Notes under the pieces: generated by a model
What the model saw: only the letters and a program-made list of their open reading frames with translations
What the model was told of the DNA's origin: nothing
Database searches by the model: none
In this document: positions 1 to 9,371 of the stretch, piece after piece
Layout of the letters: each line of letters starts with the position of its first letter
How positions within the stretch are numbered: the stretch's first letter is position 1
Assembly (NCBI GenBank): GCA_021208685.1
Contig: JAJOJJ010000005.1
Span: forward strand, 1-42,724
Source of the DNA: Saccharospirillaceae bacterium
Lineage (GTDB): Bacteria > Pseudomonadota > Gammaproteobacteria > Pseudomonadales > Oceanobacteraceae
Length of the DNA: 42,724 nt
Direction of reading: 5' to 3'
Program-made: the position numbers and the translations under genes

Positions 1-1
1 T

Positions 2-153
2 GTATCTCGTAGTGGCTTTTACGCATGGCTTAACAGAGAGCCGTCTGAACGTGATCAGTCAGATATGGGATTAAAGATTCTCATCAAGAATATCTCGGAT
101 GAGAACGAAGGTCGCTATGGCAGCCCCAGAATCTGGAAAGCGCTGTTAAAGCA
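2..153 (+). pseudogene. IS3-family transposase OrfB fragment
   Basis: This reading frame enters from outside the window and carries the conserved early part of an IS3-family OrfB: a VSRSGFYAWL-type segment followed by a GRYGSPRIWKALLKH segment, the HTH-like region that precedes the DDE integrase core. The match stops at about base 153, where the left end of a second IS3-type element begins. The frame runs on only to a TAA at 170-172, so the DDE catalytic core is absent. The gene is dead in this form. OrfB normally acts as an OrfA-OrfB frameshift fusion that cuts and joins IS ends. Identification rests on remembered family motifs and I am fairly sure of it. Confidence 0.8.
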
Positions 154-316
154 TGATCTTTCCCCGCTTTAACGGACACCAAAGTCAATCTGACGAGGTG
201 TCCAATGCCAAAATATACTCAGCCAAGAAAGACCTGGCAGTATTCAAATGAATTTAAAGTGAAAGCAGTTCAGCTAAGTCTGATTGAAGGGATTCAGGTT
301 CAGGAAGTTGCCAATG
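154..316 (+). mobile_element. Left end of a second IS3-subgroup insertion sequence (truncated)
   Basis: Base 154 starts TGATCTTTCCCCGC, followed by GGACACC at 174-180. This closely resembles the remembered left terminal repeat of E. coli IS3 (TGATCTTACCCAGC, then GGACAC). Fifty bases later an OrfA start codon follows, the usual spacing for these elements. The element breaks off near 316, inside orfA, and no right end is present. Because its left tip interrupts the preceding orfB fragment, the simplest history is insertion of one IS3-like copy into another, then loss of the rest. An inverted pair GGACACC/GGTGTCC (174-180 and 197-203) flanks the leader just before orfA. Confidence 0.65.
205..316 (+). 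pseudogene. IS3-family transposase OrfA fragment
   Basis: The ATG at 205 opens a protein beginning MPKYTQPRKTWQYSNEFK, followed by VKAVQLSLIEGIQVQEVA. This is the N-terminal helix-turn-helix half of an IS3/IS911-type OrfA, which recognises the IS ends. The similarity stops after about 37 residues. The frame continues without recognisable content to a stop at 448-450, overlapping the next gene, so the C-terminal leucine zipper and the frameshift region into orfB are missing. It is a non-functional relic. Bases 317-431 hold nothing else I can identify apart from the ribosome-binding site of the next gene. Confidence 0.8.
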
Positions 317-431
317 TTAACGAAAAGAACATCCCTCTCAGTGGTCGCCAACAGGTTGTCTGCGGTGCTGCATTCTACTGCGCTCGGCTGCTGAAAGTGC
401 TCTGTGTCATAAGCAATAGGAGGACAGGTTC

Positions 432-923
432 GTGTCAGATAAGCGTTTAAGTACGCGGATATCCGCTTACAGGGAGGTTTTAGCGAGTGGCGAGATTCAG
501 GAAACCTATCAGGATCTGGTCGGTATTATTCAAAGCCTCAGAACTGAATTCTCGAAAAGGTATCAGGGTGAATTTACGGTGGCGAATGTGCTGCATGGCT
601 ACCTGGATTTCACTTACTTTTATCTGCAAAATGATTTTTTAAAAAAGCGTCAGCTGAAGCTGGCCATTGTCCTTAATCATCGGCAGGCAAATTTCGAACT
701 CTGGCTTCTCGGGCAAACCAAAGGTGTGCAGATTCGTTATTGGGAAATGCTAAAAGGCGTGAAGTGGGTCAATCCGGAAACAATGCCGGAGTATTCTGTT
801 TTTGACGTTGTGCTGCTTGCTCATCCGGACTTTGATAACCGTAAACGGCTTTCTGAATCGGTGCACCGTGCATTCGGATTATTATGGCAGGAGATTTTTA
901 ACACGCTGGAGGCATGTAGTTAG
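432..923 (+). CDS. DUF7000-like hypothetical protein
   Basis: A 163-residue soluble protein with no signal peptide or membrane segment. The start is GTG at 432: a perfect AGGAGG lies at 418-423, eight bases upstream. The pattern (N-terminal helix with ETYQDLVGIIQSLRT, then GYLDFTYFYL, then LKLAIVLNHRQANFELWLLG, then IRYWEMLKG) resembles small proteins grouped as DUF7000, recalled from memory and not searched. No biochemical function is known to me. The gene sits alone between IS3 remnants and an intrinsic terminator, so it may have been carried in with mobile DNA. Its reading frame is intact and it has good initiation signals, so it is probably expressed. Confidence 0.7.
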   Translation: MSDKRLSTRISAYREVLASGEIQETYQDLVGIIQSLRTEFSKRYQGEFTVANVLHGYLDFTYFYLQNDFLKKRQLKLAIVLNHRQANFELWLLGQTKGVQIRYWEMLKGVKWVNPETMPEYSVFDVVLLAHPDFDNRKRLSESVHRAFGLLWQEIFNTLEACS

Positions 924-1011
924 CGGGATGCAACCGTGTGTATCAGTCCCTTCCGTTGGTTACTGTGTGATTCCGTTATGTGGCTTTTAGCCCTGTTAAA
1001 GCTATATCGTT

Positions 1012-1039
1012 AAGGCCCGGCTTTTACGCCGGGCTTTTT
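1012..1039 (+). terminator. Rho-independent terminator after the DUF7000-like gene
   Basis: GCCCGGC (1015-1021) and GCCGGGC (1028-1034) form a 7-bp GC stem with a 6-base loop, extended by A-T and G-T pairs, followed by TTTTT at 1035-1039. It ends plus-strand transcription between the DUF7000-like gene and the convergent hepT-like gene. The T-tract is only on the plus-strand side, so it is a one-way terminator. Confidence 0.85.
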
Positions 1040-1063
1040 GTTTAAGGCGGGTTATTGCCGGAA

Positions 1064-1483
1064 TTATTCCTGTAAATACTCAAGCCCAGCCGCAATAAAC
1101 TCGCCAATGGCGTGATAGTGCTTGTTCACCAGTACGGCTTCGATGCGTGTCCAGTCCAGATTCAGGTAGTCATGCACAATGGCGTTGCGCATACCGAGAG
1201 CGCCTTTTAACAAAGCGTGGGGAATCTGGCTGTTCAGTAAATCGTGAGCGGTCAGCAGGTTTATGTAGGCTTCGCCGGAAACGCTTTTGCCTGCTTTTTT
1301 GCAGCAGTGAACGGATGCTGATATCGCAGCGTTCACGGTAATCTGCAAACATCTTTCCACAGCTAACCGCTCAAACTTGCGTAATGGCTGCTGCTGAGCT
1401 AATTCCGACAGTTCGTCGAGATCAGCCAGAATCCCGTGCCGCAGGTAATGTTTCACATGGGGCAGGGATTCTGCTTGTTGCAT
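1064..1483 (-). CDS. HepT-like HEPN ribonuclease-fold protein (DUF86)
   Basis: A 139-residue alpha-helical protein with the HepT/DUF86 signature RNAIVHDY at residues 99-106, giving the R-x4-H-x-Y active-site arrangement (R99, H104, Y106) of HEPN toxins. In classical HepT-MntA pairs HepT is the toxin or RNase and MntA, a minimal nucleotidyltransferase, adds AMP groups to the tyrosine of that motif. No MntA-type gene lies next to it. Its ATG overlaps the valS stop codon by one base (TAATG on the minus strand), so it is almost certainly translated from the valS mRNA. Either the antitoxin is elsewhere, or this solo protein has a domesticated role. The fold assignment is firm; the function is not. 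Confidence 0.8.
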   Translation of the reverse strand: MQQAESLPHVKHYLRHGILADLDELSELAQQQPLRKFERLAVERCLQITVNAAISASVHCCKKAGKSVSGEAYINLLTAHDLLNSQIPHALLKGALGMRNAIVHDYLNLDWTRIEAVLVNKHYHAIGEFIAAGLEYLQE

Positions 1484-4437
1484 TACAGCGCCTTAATCTT
1501 CTCAATCTGGTCTTTCAGCTTGGCAATATCACGCTCGAAACCAGCGGCTTTTTCCTTTTCTTTCTCCAGCACGTCGGCCGGGGCTTTTTCGGTAAAGCCA
1601 GGGTTGGAAAGTTTATTGGCCACGCGCTCCAGTTCTTTTTCCAGTTTCTCGATGGATTTGCCTAAGCGGGCAACTTCGGCGTCTTTATCAATAAAGCCGG
1701 CCATCGGGATCAGCACTTCCATATCGCCAACCAGCTGAGTAACCGACATAGGTTCTTCGTCGCCGTCGTTCAGCCAGGTGAGTTTGCTCAGCTTGGCCAG
1801 TTTCATCAGGAAGGTCTGGTTTTCGTCGGCGCGGCGGAAGTCTTCGTCGTCGCCGTTTTTGAACAGCAATTCCAGTTCTTTGCCCGGGGCGATGTTCATT
1901 TCGGCACGGATATTACGCACCGCGGTGATCACGCCTTTCAGCCATTCGATATCGGCTTCAGCCTGCGCATCCACAAAGGCATCGTGTGGCTGCGGGTATT
2001 GCGCCAGCATGATGGTGTCGCCAGTCTTGCCGGCCAGGTCTTTCACCTGATGCCAGATGGATTCGGTAATAAACGGAATAATCGGGTGCGCTAACCGCAG
2101 GGTGGCTTCCAGTACGCGTACCAGGGTGCCACGGGTGCCGCGCTTGGTTTCTTCCGGCGCGTTGGTGTCCCACAGAACCGGCTTGGACAGTTCCAGATAC
2201 CAGTCGCAGTATTCGTTCCAGATAAATTCGTACAGCGATGTCGCGGCCATATCAAAACGATACTGGTCGAGATGGCGGGTTACTTCTTTTTCGGCATTCT
2301 GCAGGCGCGAAATAATCCAGCGATCCGCCAGCGATAACACAACGGGTTCGCCCTGACCGTCCGGCGAGACGCCGCAGGCGGCTTTCATGGTATCGGTAAT
2401 GGCGATGTTGGTGCCATTGGCGGCGGCTGCTTCAACGGCTTCTTCACCGGCGACGGACAGCATCACGTAGCGTGAGGCGTTCCATAATTTATTGCAGAAA
2501 TTACGGTAGCCTTCGAGGCGCTTCATATCCCAGTTAATGTCACGGCCGGTTGAGGCCATGGCGGCGAGGGTAAAGCGCAGGGCGTCGGTGCCGTGCGGGG
2601 CAATCCCTTCCGGGAATTCTTTCTGGGTGCGCTTGGCAATTTTTTCCGCCAGCTGCGGTTGCATCATATTGCCGGTGCGTTTTTCCAGCAGTTGCTCCAG
2701 CGAAATACCGTCGATCATATCCAGCGGATCGAGGACGTTGCCCTTGGATTTCGACATTTTCTGGCCGACTTCGTCGCGGATCAAACCGGTCACGTAGACG
2801 GTTTTAAACGGCACCTGCGGTTTGCCATCGCCATCTTTGCAGAAGTGCATGGTCATCATGATCATGCGCGCTACCCAGAAGAAAATAATATCGAAACCGG
2901 TAACCAGTACATCGGTCGGATGGAAATCGGCCATACGGCGTGCCACTTCCGGGTCGTCCAGATTTGGCCAGCCCAGCGTACCGAAGGTCCACAGCGCAGA
3001 GGAGAACCAGGTGTCGAGTACGTCGTTGTCCTGACGCAGTTCAACGTCGTCGGCCAGATGATTCTGGGCACGCACTTCGGCTTCGTCGTGGGCAACGTAG
3101 ACGTTACCTTCGTTGTCGTACCAGGCCGGAATTCGGTGACCCCACCACAGCTGACGGGAAATACACCAGTCCTGAATATCGCGCATCCAGCTGAAGTACA
3201 TGTTTTCGTAGGATTTAGGCACAAACTGAATGTCGCCGTTTTCCACCGCTTCAATCGCGGGCTTGGCCAGGGTTTTGGCATCCACATACCACTGGTCGGT
3301 GAGCATGGGCTCAATCACCACGCCACCACGGTCGCCGTACGGTACGGTTAAGTCGTGGTCTTTGATTTCCTGCAGCAGGCCTGCTGCTTCAAAGTCGGCC
3401 ACGATGGCTTTACGCGCGGCAAAACGCTCCATGCCCCGGTATTTTTCCGGGATGCTGGCATCGATGTCGCTGTTCACGCTGCCGTCGGTATTGAATACCT
3501 GGGGTACGTCACGCACGTCGGCGTTAAACGTGAAGATATTGATCATCGGCAGGCCGCAGCGCTTGCCCACTTCGTAGTCGTTAAAGTCGTGCGCCGGGGT
3601 GATTTTTACCGCGCCGGTGCCTTTTTCCATATCGGCGTGTTCGTCGCCCACAATCGGAATGCGGCGGCCCACTAATGGCAGAATAATGTCTTTGCCGATT
3701 AAGTCTTTATAGCGCGGGTCTTCCGGGTTTACGGCCACGCCGGTATCGCCGAGCATGGTTTCCGGACGGGTGGTGGCCACCACGATGTGGTCTTTGCCTT
3801 CTGCGGTTGTCAGGCCGTCCGCCAGCGGATAGCGCAGGTGCCACATAAAGCCTTTGGATTCTTTGTTTTCCACTTCCAGATCAGAAATGGCGGTGTGCAG
3901 TTTCGGGTCCCAGTTGACCAGACGCTTGCCACGGTAAATCAGGCCGTCTTTGTGCAGGCGGATAAAGACTTCCTGCACGGCTTTGTAGAAACCGTCGTCC
4001 ATGGTGAAGCGTTCGGTGTCCCAGTCGACCGAGTTACCCAGACGACGCATCTGGCCGGTAATCGTACCGCCGGATTGTTCTTTCCATTCCCAGACTTTTT
4101 CGAGGAATTTTTCACGGCCCAATTCGTGACGGTCGGGCTGGCCTTCAGCGGCCAGTTTGCGCTCAACCACCATCTGGGTGGCGATACCGGCGTGGTCGGT
4201 ACCGACCTGCCACAGGGCTTTTTTACCCTGCATACGCTTGTAGCGGGTGAGGGCATCCTGAATGGTGTGCTGGAAGGCATGACCCATGTGCAGCGAGCCG
4301 GTGACGTTCGGCGGCGGGATCATGATGGAGTAGCCTTCGCCAGTTAAGCCATCCTGATACGGTTTGAAGTAGCCATTGGCTTCCCACTGTTGGTACCAGG
4401 TTTGTTCAAGGGCGCTGGGTTTGTACGTCTTATCCAT
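1483..4437 (-). CDS. valS: Valine--tRNA ligase
   Basis: A 984-residue class Ia aminoacyl-tRNA synthetase that charges tRNA-Val in the cytoplasm. The ATP-binding HIGH-type motif is HMGH at residues 50-53, preceded by PPPNVTGSL. The second signature KMSKS is at residues 560-564. An editing (CP1) domain lies between them, and the C-terminus is the usual ValRS coiled-coil arm (heptad-like stretches rich in Lys, Glu and Leu after about residue 915). The length is slightly above the roughly 950 residues of E. coli ValS. It lies downstream of holC and an uncharacterised gene, a common gammaproteobacterial order, and is followed with a one-base overlap by the hepT-like gene. Confidence 0.98.
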   Translation of the reverse strand: MDKTYKPSALEQTWYQQWEANGYFKPYQDGLTGEGYSIMIPPPNVTGSLHMGHAFQHTIQDALTRYKRMQGKKALWQVGTDHAGIATQMVVERKLAAEGQPDRHELGREKFLEKVWEWKEQSGGTITGQMRRLGNSVDWDTERFTMDDGFYKAVQEVFIRLHKDGLIYRGKRLVNWDPKLHTAISDLEVENKESKGFMWHLRYPLADGLTTAEGKDHIVVATTRPETMLGDTGVAVNPEDPRYKDLIGKDIILPLVGRRIPIVGDEHADMEKGTGAVKITPAHDFNDYEVGKRCGLPMINIFTFNADVRDVPQVFNTDGSVNSDIDASIPEKYRGMERFAARKAIVADFEAAGLLQEIKDHDLTVPYGDRGGVVIEPMLTDQWYVDAKTLAKPAIEAVENGDIQFVPKSYENMYFSWMRDIQDWCISRQLWWGHRIPAWYDNEGNVYVAHDEAEVRAQNHLADDVELRQDNDVLDTWFSSALWTFGTLGWPNLDDPEVARRMADFHPTDVLVTGFDIIFFWVARMIMMTMHFCKDGDGKPQVPFKTVYVTGLIRDEVGQKMSKSKGNVLDPLDMIDGISLEQLLEKRTGNMMQPQLAEKIAKRTQKEFPEGIAPHGTDALRFTLAAMASTGRDINWDMKRLEGYRNFCNKLWNASRYVMLSVAGEEAVEAAAANGTNIAITDTMKAACGVSPDGQGEPVVLSLADRWIISRLQNAEKEVTRHLDQYRFDMAATSLYEFIWNEYCDWYLELSKPVLWDTNAPEETKRGTRGTLVRVLEATLRLAHPIIPFITESIWHQVKDLAGKTGDTIMLAQYPQPHDAFVDAQAEADIEWLKGVITAVRNIRAEMNIAPGKELELLFKNGDDEDFRRADENQTFLMKLAKLSKLTWLNDGDEEPMSVTQLVGDMEVLIPMAGFIDKDAEVARLGKSIEKLEKELERVANKLSNPGFTEKAPADVLEKEKEKAAGFERDIAKLKDQIEKIKAL

Positions 4438-4579
4438 ATTCGCGGCTGCTCATCTCGTCGTAATCACGGCCAGTCCCGGCGGAGCTGAGACTGGCGGGTT
4501 TCGGGTTCAAAAAATGGTGCCGATTATAACGGAAACTGTGGTTCAGGGGCAGGCTTTTGCTTGGTTTTGCGGCGGTTGC

Positions 4580-4607
4580 GGCGATTCCTGCGGCGGCCGG
4601 AATCGCC
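4580..4607. other. Hairpin between valS and the upstream coiled-coil gene
   Basis: GGCGATTCC (4580-4588) and GGAATCGCC (4599-4607) form a perfect 9-bp stem with a 10-base loop, 12 bases past the minus-strand stop of the 4620-5366 gene. No T-tract follows on either strand, so it is not a canonical intrinsic terminator. It could be a weak terminator, a pause site or an mRNA-stabilising 3' structure. The rest of the gap up to valS contains GCCAGTC/GACTGGC, a second inverted pair, and presumably the valS promoter, which I cannot pin down. Confidence 0.5.
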
Positions 4608-4619
4608 GTGGCGAAGAGG

Positions 4620-5366
4620 TCAGTGGTTGAGTTTTTCGCGCAGCTTTTCGCGCAGGCGTTCGGTCAGTTGCGGCAGCATTTCTGTCACCAGCTGATCAAT
4701 CAGCTGTTCTTTCTGCAATTTGGTCAGCTGTTGCAGATGTTGCTGCACCGCCTGTTCGCTGGCGCGGGCCTGCTTTTGCTCCATCACTTTCTGCATGGTG
4801 CGGTGGGCTTCCTGGGCGCTGTGCTGGGCGGCTTCACGTTCCTGGGTCAGGCGATCGAGGATGGCCTGAGGCAGGAAAGGATTGGCGGATACCCGTGCCG
4901 GAGCGGTTGGAGGGGTGCCTGTTGCAGCCGCTGCCGGGGCGGTTGTTTCTGCCGTGGCCAGTGGTGCTGCTGAAACCTGAGCAGGCCGTGCCGGCATATC
5001 GCCCTGAGGACGTTTGATGACCACATCAGGAAGAGGCTGAGCGCGCAATACCGGCCGCGCGCCGACGGTTTGTGGCGTGTCTCCGGCGGGAGTGGGGTGT
5101 GCTGATCTGGCGGCTTCGGCGTGGTTGCCGGTCGCCATTGGCTGCCGTGGTTGTGGGCCAGGTCTGGCTGATACGGCTTTGAGTACCGGTATGTCATTGT
5201 CGCTGAACAGTTCGTCCAGCAGCGGAATGTCATCCACCGGGTCGAGAATCGGGATGTTACGGCCATGATCGACCTGATCGCTGGCGGCATCATCCAGTAC
5301 ACGTTGCAGGTTTTCCAGTTCACGCAGCAGATTGCCGGGTTCGTCCTGGTCGTTACGTTGGTTCAT
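4620..5366 (-). CDS. Conserved hypothetical protein between holC and valS
   Basis: A 248-residue cytoplasmic protein with three parts. The acidic N-terminus contains a leucine-rich motif repeated three times at short intervals (IPILD, IPLLDELF and IPVL, about residues 38-63). A low-complexity Ala/Pro/Gln/Thr-rich linker fills about residues 65-165. The C-terminal 80 residues are strongly helical and coiled-coil-like, with many Gln, Glu and Lys residues. Proteins of this kind occupy the same position between holC and valS in Pseudomonas relatives; this is from memory. Its ATG overlaps the holC stop codon by one base (TAATG), so the two are translationally coupled. No function is established, and I do not assign one. 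Confidence 0.75.
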   Translation of the reverse strand: MNQRNDQDEPGNLLRELENLQRVLDDAASDQVDHGRNIPILDPVDDIPLLDELFSDNDIPVLKAVSARPGPQPRQPMATGNHAEAARSAHPTPAGDTPQTVGARPVLRAQPLPDVVIKRPQGDMPARPAQVSAAPLATAETTAPAAAATGTPPTAPARVSANPFLPQAILDRLTQEREAAQHSAQEAHRTMQKVMEQKQARASEQAVQQHLQQLTKLQKEQLIDQLVTEMLPQLTERLREKLREKLNH

Positions 5367-5803
5367 TAACGCAATCTCATGTCGATATTATTGATCGGGT
5401 AGCCCCGGTCTTTGAGGAATTTGTAGTGGTTACGAGTGTAGTCCAGCACCTGATCTTCCTGTACTACGACGGCAATAAATCGCTGAAAGCGGCTGAAAAA
5501 CGCCGGTAGCTGGCTGCTGAGGTTGACCATCACATCATGGTGGTGGCCCGGATCAGCCTGCCAGCTGATGCTCACCGGACAGTCGGCCGGGGCGTCACTG
5601 GCGGTCAGCAGGCTGTGGGGTATGAAGGCATCCGCACGGAATTGCCAGAGTTGCTCATCAAGCTGGCGTGCGGTGTTTTCATCATCCACCTGTATCAGTA
5701 CGCGGTTGCCTTTGCTGAAGGCTTTTTCCACCACGCGGCAGGCAAACAGCCTCTGCTCGGCACGGGTCTGGGCGGCGAGGATGTAAAAATCAACCTGGGT
5801 CAT
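5366..5803 (-). CDS. holC: DNA polymerase III subunit chi
   Basis: A 145-residue protein matching HolC throughout: an N-terminus MTQVDFYILA, a central segment on handling residual strands (CRVVEKAFSKGNRVLIQVDD) and the typical DQLLWQF/FIPH-like region. Chi is part of the clamp-loader complex and binds psi and single-strand DNA-binding protein, linking the replisome to SSB-coated lagging-strand template. Its length agrees with the E. coli protein (147 residues). It overlaps the upstream TetR-family gene by four bases (ATGA) and the downstream gene by one. In many relatives pepA precedes holC; here a TetR regulator does. Confidence 0.95.
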   Translation of the reverse strand: MTQVDFYILAAQTRAEQRLFACRVVEKAFSKGNRVLIQVDDENTARQLDEQLWQFRADAFIPHSLLTASDAPADCPVSISWQADPGHHHDVMVNLSSQLPAFFSRFQRFIAVVVQEDQVLDYTRNHYKFLKDRGYPINNIDMRLR

Positions 5804-6489
5804 AGAGTGTCTGCCGTGCTGTCAGGACGGTTAGGGGGATTATCCGCCGGGCGGTGTCTGTGGCTGGCCTTGTAACCGGCAAACAGCCAGCTCAGATGCT
5901 GTTGCAGGGTGCTGGCAAATTCCAGCCGGAACAGGGTCAGCGGGGGTTCGGCAATAGCGGCGGCCACGGTTTTACTGGGGTGGCAGATATGCCAGCAGCC
6001 GATCATCGCTTGTTGAATGTGCAGCAGCAGTTCGACGGCTTCGGCGACTGAGATGCTGAGCCAGCGGCTGATTAATGTGGCAAAGCGCTGCAGCAGCGGC
6101 AGCAGGCCAAGTTTGAAGTTGCGCGCTTCGTCTTCGCTCAGATTGCGTTCGAGGACGGTGTGTAAAATGGCATTCAGGCGGCAGAACAGCGCTTCCTGTG
6201 CCAGTGCCTGAGCACAGATGATGGCCGCATCGCCGTTGACGGGCAGTTGTTCGCCATGCTCAATCAGGCGCTCCATCTGCTGGTGATACAGCGCCAGAAA
6301 CAGCGCTTCTTTATTGCGGAAATAACGGTACAGCGCGGCTTTGGTAATGCCGACCCGCTGGGCAATGTCGTTCAGGCTTACCTGTTCGAAGGCAGCTTCA
6401 GCAAAATAGCCGGCGGCGGCATCCAGTATTTGCTGGCGGCGCAGGGCTTTTTGTTGCGGGCTTTTTGCCCGTTGGCGGATACAGGTCAT
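5800..6489 (-). CDS. TetR/AcrR-family transcriptional regulator
   Basis: A 229-residue protein with a canonical TetR N-terminal DNA-binding domain at about residues 14-60: ILDAAAGYFAEAAFEQVSLNDIA, then VGITKAALYRYFRNKEALFLAL, the recognition-helix signature. The C-terminal ligand-binding part is unassigned. The protein ends in a short polar, basic tail with Arg, His and Pro. Its stop overlaps the holC start (ATGA), so it leads the holC operon, an unusual partner for a replication gene. No clear ribosome-binding site precedes the chosen ATG, so the start could be a few codons further in. Target genes and ligand cannot be deduced. Confidence 0.9.
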   Translation of the reverse strand: MTCIRQRAKSPQQKALRRQQILDAAAGYFAEAAFEQVSLNDIAQRVGITKAALYRYFRNKEALFLALYHQQMERLIEHGEQLPVNGDAAIICAQALAQEALFCRLNAILHTVLERNLSEDEARNFKLGLLPLLQRFATLISRWLSISVAEAVELLLHIQQAMIGCWHICHPSKTVAAAIAEPPLTLFRLEFASTLQQHLSWLFAGYKASHRHRPADNPPNRPDSTADTL

Positions 6490-6628
6490 GGGTTCGGGTC
6501 TGGCTCAGGTCTGGTCTGCGAGGTTGGGTGCAGACCAGACAGCGGCTGCCATGTTGGTAACGGAGGCCAGAATGCTACCTCTGGCGTCAGGGCATGGCAA
6601 ATGCTGCGGTCAGGCTCTTTGCGCTGCG

Positions 6629-7474
6629 TCACACCCTTTGCCCAAACTGGTGTAACACCACATCGATGGTGACTTCCAGTTCATTCAGTGCTGCCAACCG
6701 TTGCAGCGCTTCGTTGCGCACTTTCCAGCGGTGCGGCGTCATCATCAGCAGGTCCATAATCTGCTGGTTGCTGGTCAGGCTGACACGGTATTTCAGTGTC
6801 TGCTCACCTTGGCAGTCAAAGCCGTGTACGGCCATGGCCGGGCGCGGATCAAGGGCGGCGAGGTTGACTTCGTCGTAGATGATTTCGCGCAGTTCAACCA
6901 GATGATGCAGGCCGGTATTGAGCAGCACAATCTGCCCCTGTGGACGCAGTGCGCGGGCAAAGCCCTGCGGCATGAGGTTGGTGAACAGGCAGGTGATCAG
7001 ATCGAGACTGTGCGCCGTAAAGGGCAGCTGGCCACCGGAGGCGACCAGCCAGTCAATCTGCTTGCTGCGCCGGGCGGCACGGCGTACGGCATCTTTGGAT
7101 ATATCGACGCCGTATAAGCAGTGCGGCCGCTGATGATCATCAAGCACTTCCTGCAAACGCTGGGTGTAATAGCCTTCGCCGCAGCCCACATCGGCAATCT
7201 GCATCCCGCCGTTGTGGTTCAGGGCCAGTTCCAGCACCCATTGGTTGAGCATGTCGGAGATCGGCCGGTAGACCTGGCTGTCGAGCAGGCGCTGGCGGGC
7301 GTCGACCATTTCCAGGGTATCGCCCGGCGCTTTCGATTTTTTGTGCTGGGCCAGCAGCAGATTGAGGTAGCCCTGGCGGGCTTCGTCATAGGTATGACCG
7401 GCGCTGCAGCGCCAGCGCTTGTCAGCCGCCAGCAGTTGCAGCCCGCACACCGGGCAGGCAATCACTTTGTTCAC
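6629..7474 (-). CDS. rlmA: 23S rRNA (guanine-N1)-methyltransferase RlmA
   Basis: A 281-residue SAM-dependent methyltransferase. The N-terminus carries a zinc site made by C7, C10, C23 and H27 (CPVC ... CSAGHTYD), the mark of the RlmA family. It is followed by the QGYLNLLL segment and by the Rossmann glycine loop IADVGCGEGYY near residue 95. E. coli RlmA methylates N1 of G745 in helix 35 of 23S rRNA near the peptide exit tunnel; related enzymes that modify G748 affect tylosin sensitivity. The length agrees with the family (about 270 residues). It stands 10 bases downstream of dapE on the same strand and could be co-transcribed. The 139 bases after it hold nothing I recognise. Confidence 0.92.
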   Translation of the reverse strand: MNKVIACPVCGLQLLAADKRWRCSAGHTYDEARQGYLNLLLAQHKKSKAPGDTLEMVDARQRLLDSQVYRPISDMLNQWVLELALNHNGGMQIADVGCGEGYYTQRLQEVLDDHQRPHCLYGVDISKDAVRRAARRSKQIDWLVASGGQLPFTAHSLDLITCLFTNLMPQGFARALRPQGQIVLLNTGLHHLVELREIIYDEVNLAALDPRPAMAVHGFDCQGEQTLKYRVSLTSNQQIMDLLMMTPHRWKVRNEALQRLAALNELEVTIDVVLHQFGQRV

Positions 7475-7484
7475 GCGTTGTCTC

Positions 7485-8693
<1,209 letters not shown>

Positions 8694-9227
8694 TCAGGGC
8701 GTAACCGGTGGACGGGGAGGTTTGACGTACACCGGGTAGGGCACATAGTGGGTATTGCCCATGTAATAACGCACCTGCACTTCATCGGTCTGATCGGGCC
8801 ATAAATAGTAGCCGTCGGCGTGCAGGATCAGGTATTCGTACGGGTGCTTGCCAATGCTGCCGTCTTCGGTGCCGGTTACCCGCGCACGCACGCTGAGGTA
8901 GCGGCCATTGCTGTATATTTCGGGGTCGAGAAACGCATCAATCCGCACTTTGAAGCGCCCGGCTGACTTGCTGGTATCGGTGCCGGGGCGGCCATTGCTG
9001 TTGAGCGGCAGTTGCAGTATCTCGATGACGGAATGGTCCGCTTCGTTGCTGACGGCAACAATCAGGCCGCCGGCCACCAGCGTTTTACCGGTGTAGTCTG
9101 CCGGCGTCTTGCGGACATCGGCGTAAGTGGGCAGGGGTGTTTCTTTATCGACCCGAATGGCCTGCGGCAGGCTGGAGCAGCCTGCCAGTAAAGCCAGTAA
9201 CGCGGGTAACAGAATCCGGTAGTGCAT
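8694..9227 (-). CDS. slp: Slp-family outer-membrane lipoprotein
   Basis: A 177-residue lipoprotein. The N-terminus is a short signal peptide ending in the lipobox LLAGC, with the lipidated cysteine at residue 17 and SS after it, which favours outer-membrane sorting. The mature part has the Slp pattern: TPADYTGKTLVAGGLIVAV, then GRPGTDTSKSAGRFKVR and NGRYLSVRARVTG. It ends in a Pro- and Tyr-rich tail. Slp was described in E. coli as a starvation or stationary-phase induced outer-membrane lipoprotein; its molecular role is unclear. The gene is divergent from hpt, with a 144-base shared upstream region. Confidence 0.9.
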   Translation of the reverse strand: MHYRILLPALLALLAGCSSLPQAIRVDKETPLPTYADVRKTPADYTGKTLVAGGLIVAVSNEADHSVIEILQLPLNSNGRPGTDTSKSAGRFKVRIDAFLDPEIYSNGRYLSVRARVTGTEDGSIGKHPYEYLILHADGYYLWPDQTDEVQVRYYMGNTHYVPYPVYVKPPRPPVTP

Positions 9228-9371
9228 GGCAATGTCTCCTTGGTGGTGGTGGATAATAACGCGCTTTCGACCGCAGCAGCTCGCTCAGGTTGCATGTCAG
9301 GTTCTGGCTGAGTAGCGGGGTTGCTGGTAGTATTGCCGCTTTTTTACGCAAGCCCTGAAAGGTAATAGTGC

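Noticed and set aside
317-1011. Possible integron cassette (attC-like GTT-containing pieces around the DUF7000-like gene).
   Set aside because: The GTTAACG and GTTAGCG pieces do not fit the GTTRRRY core with paired inner sites, and no attC-type folded repeat can be drawn.
2593-4347. Long plus-strand open frames opposite valS (up to 252 residues).
   Set aside because: The valS frame is conserved throughout with both synthetase signatures; the opposite frames are compositional shadows.
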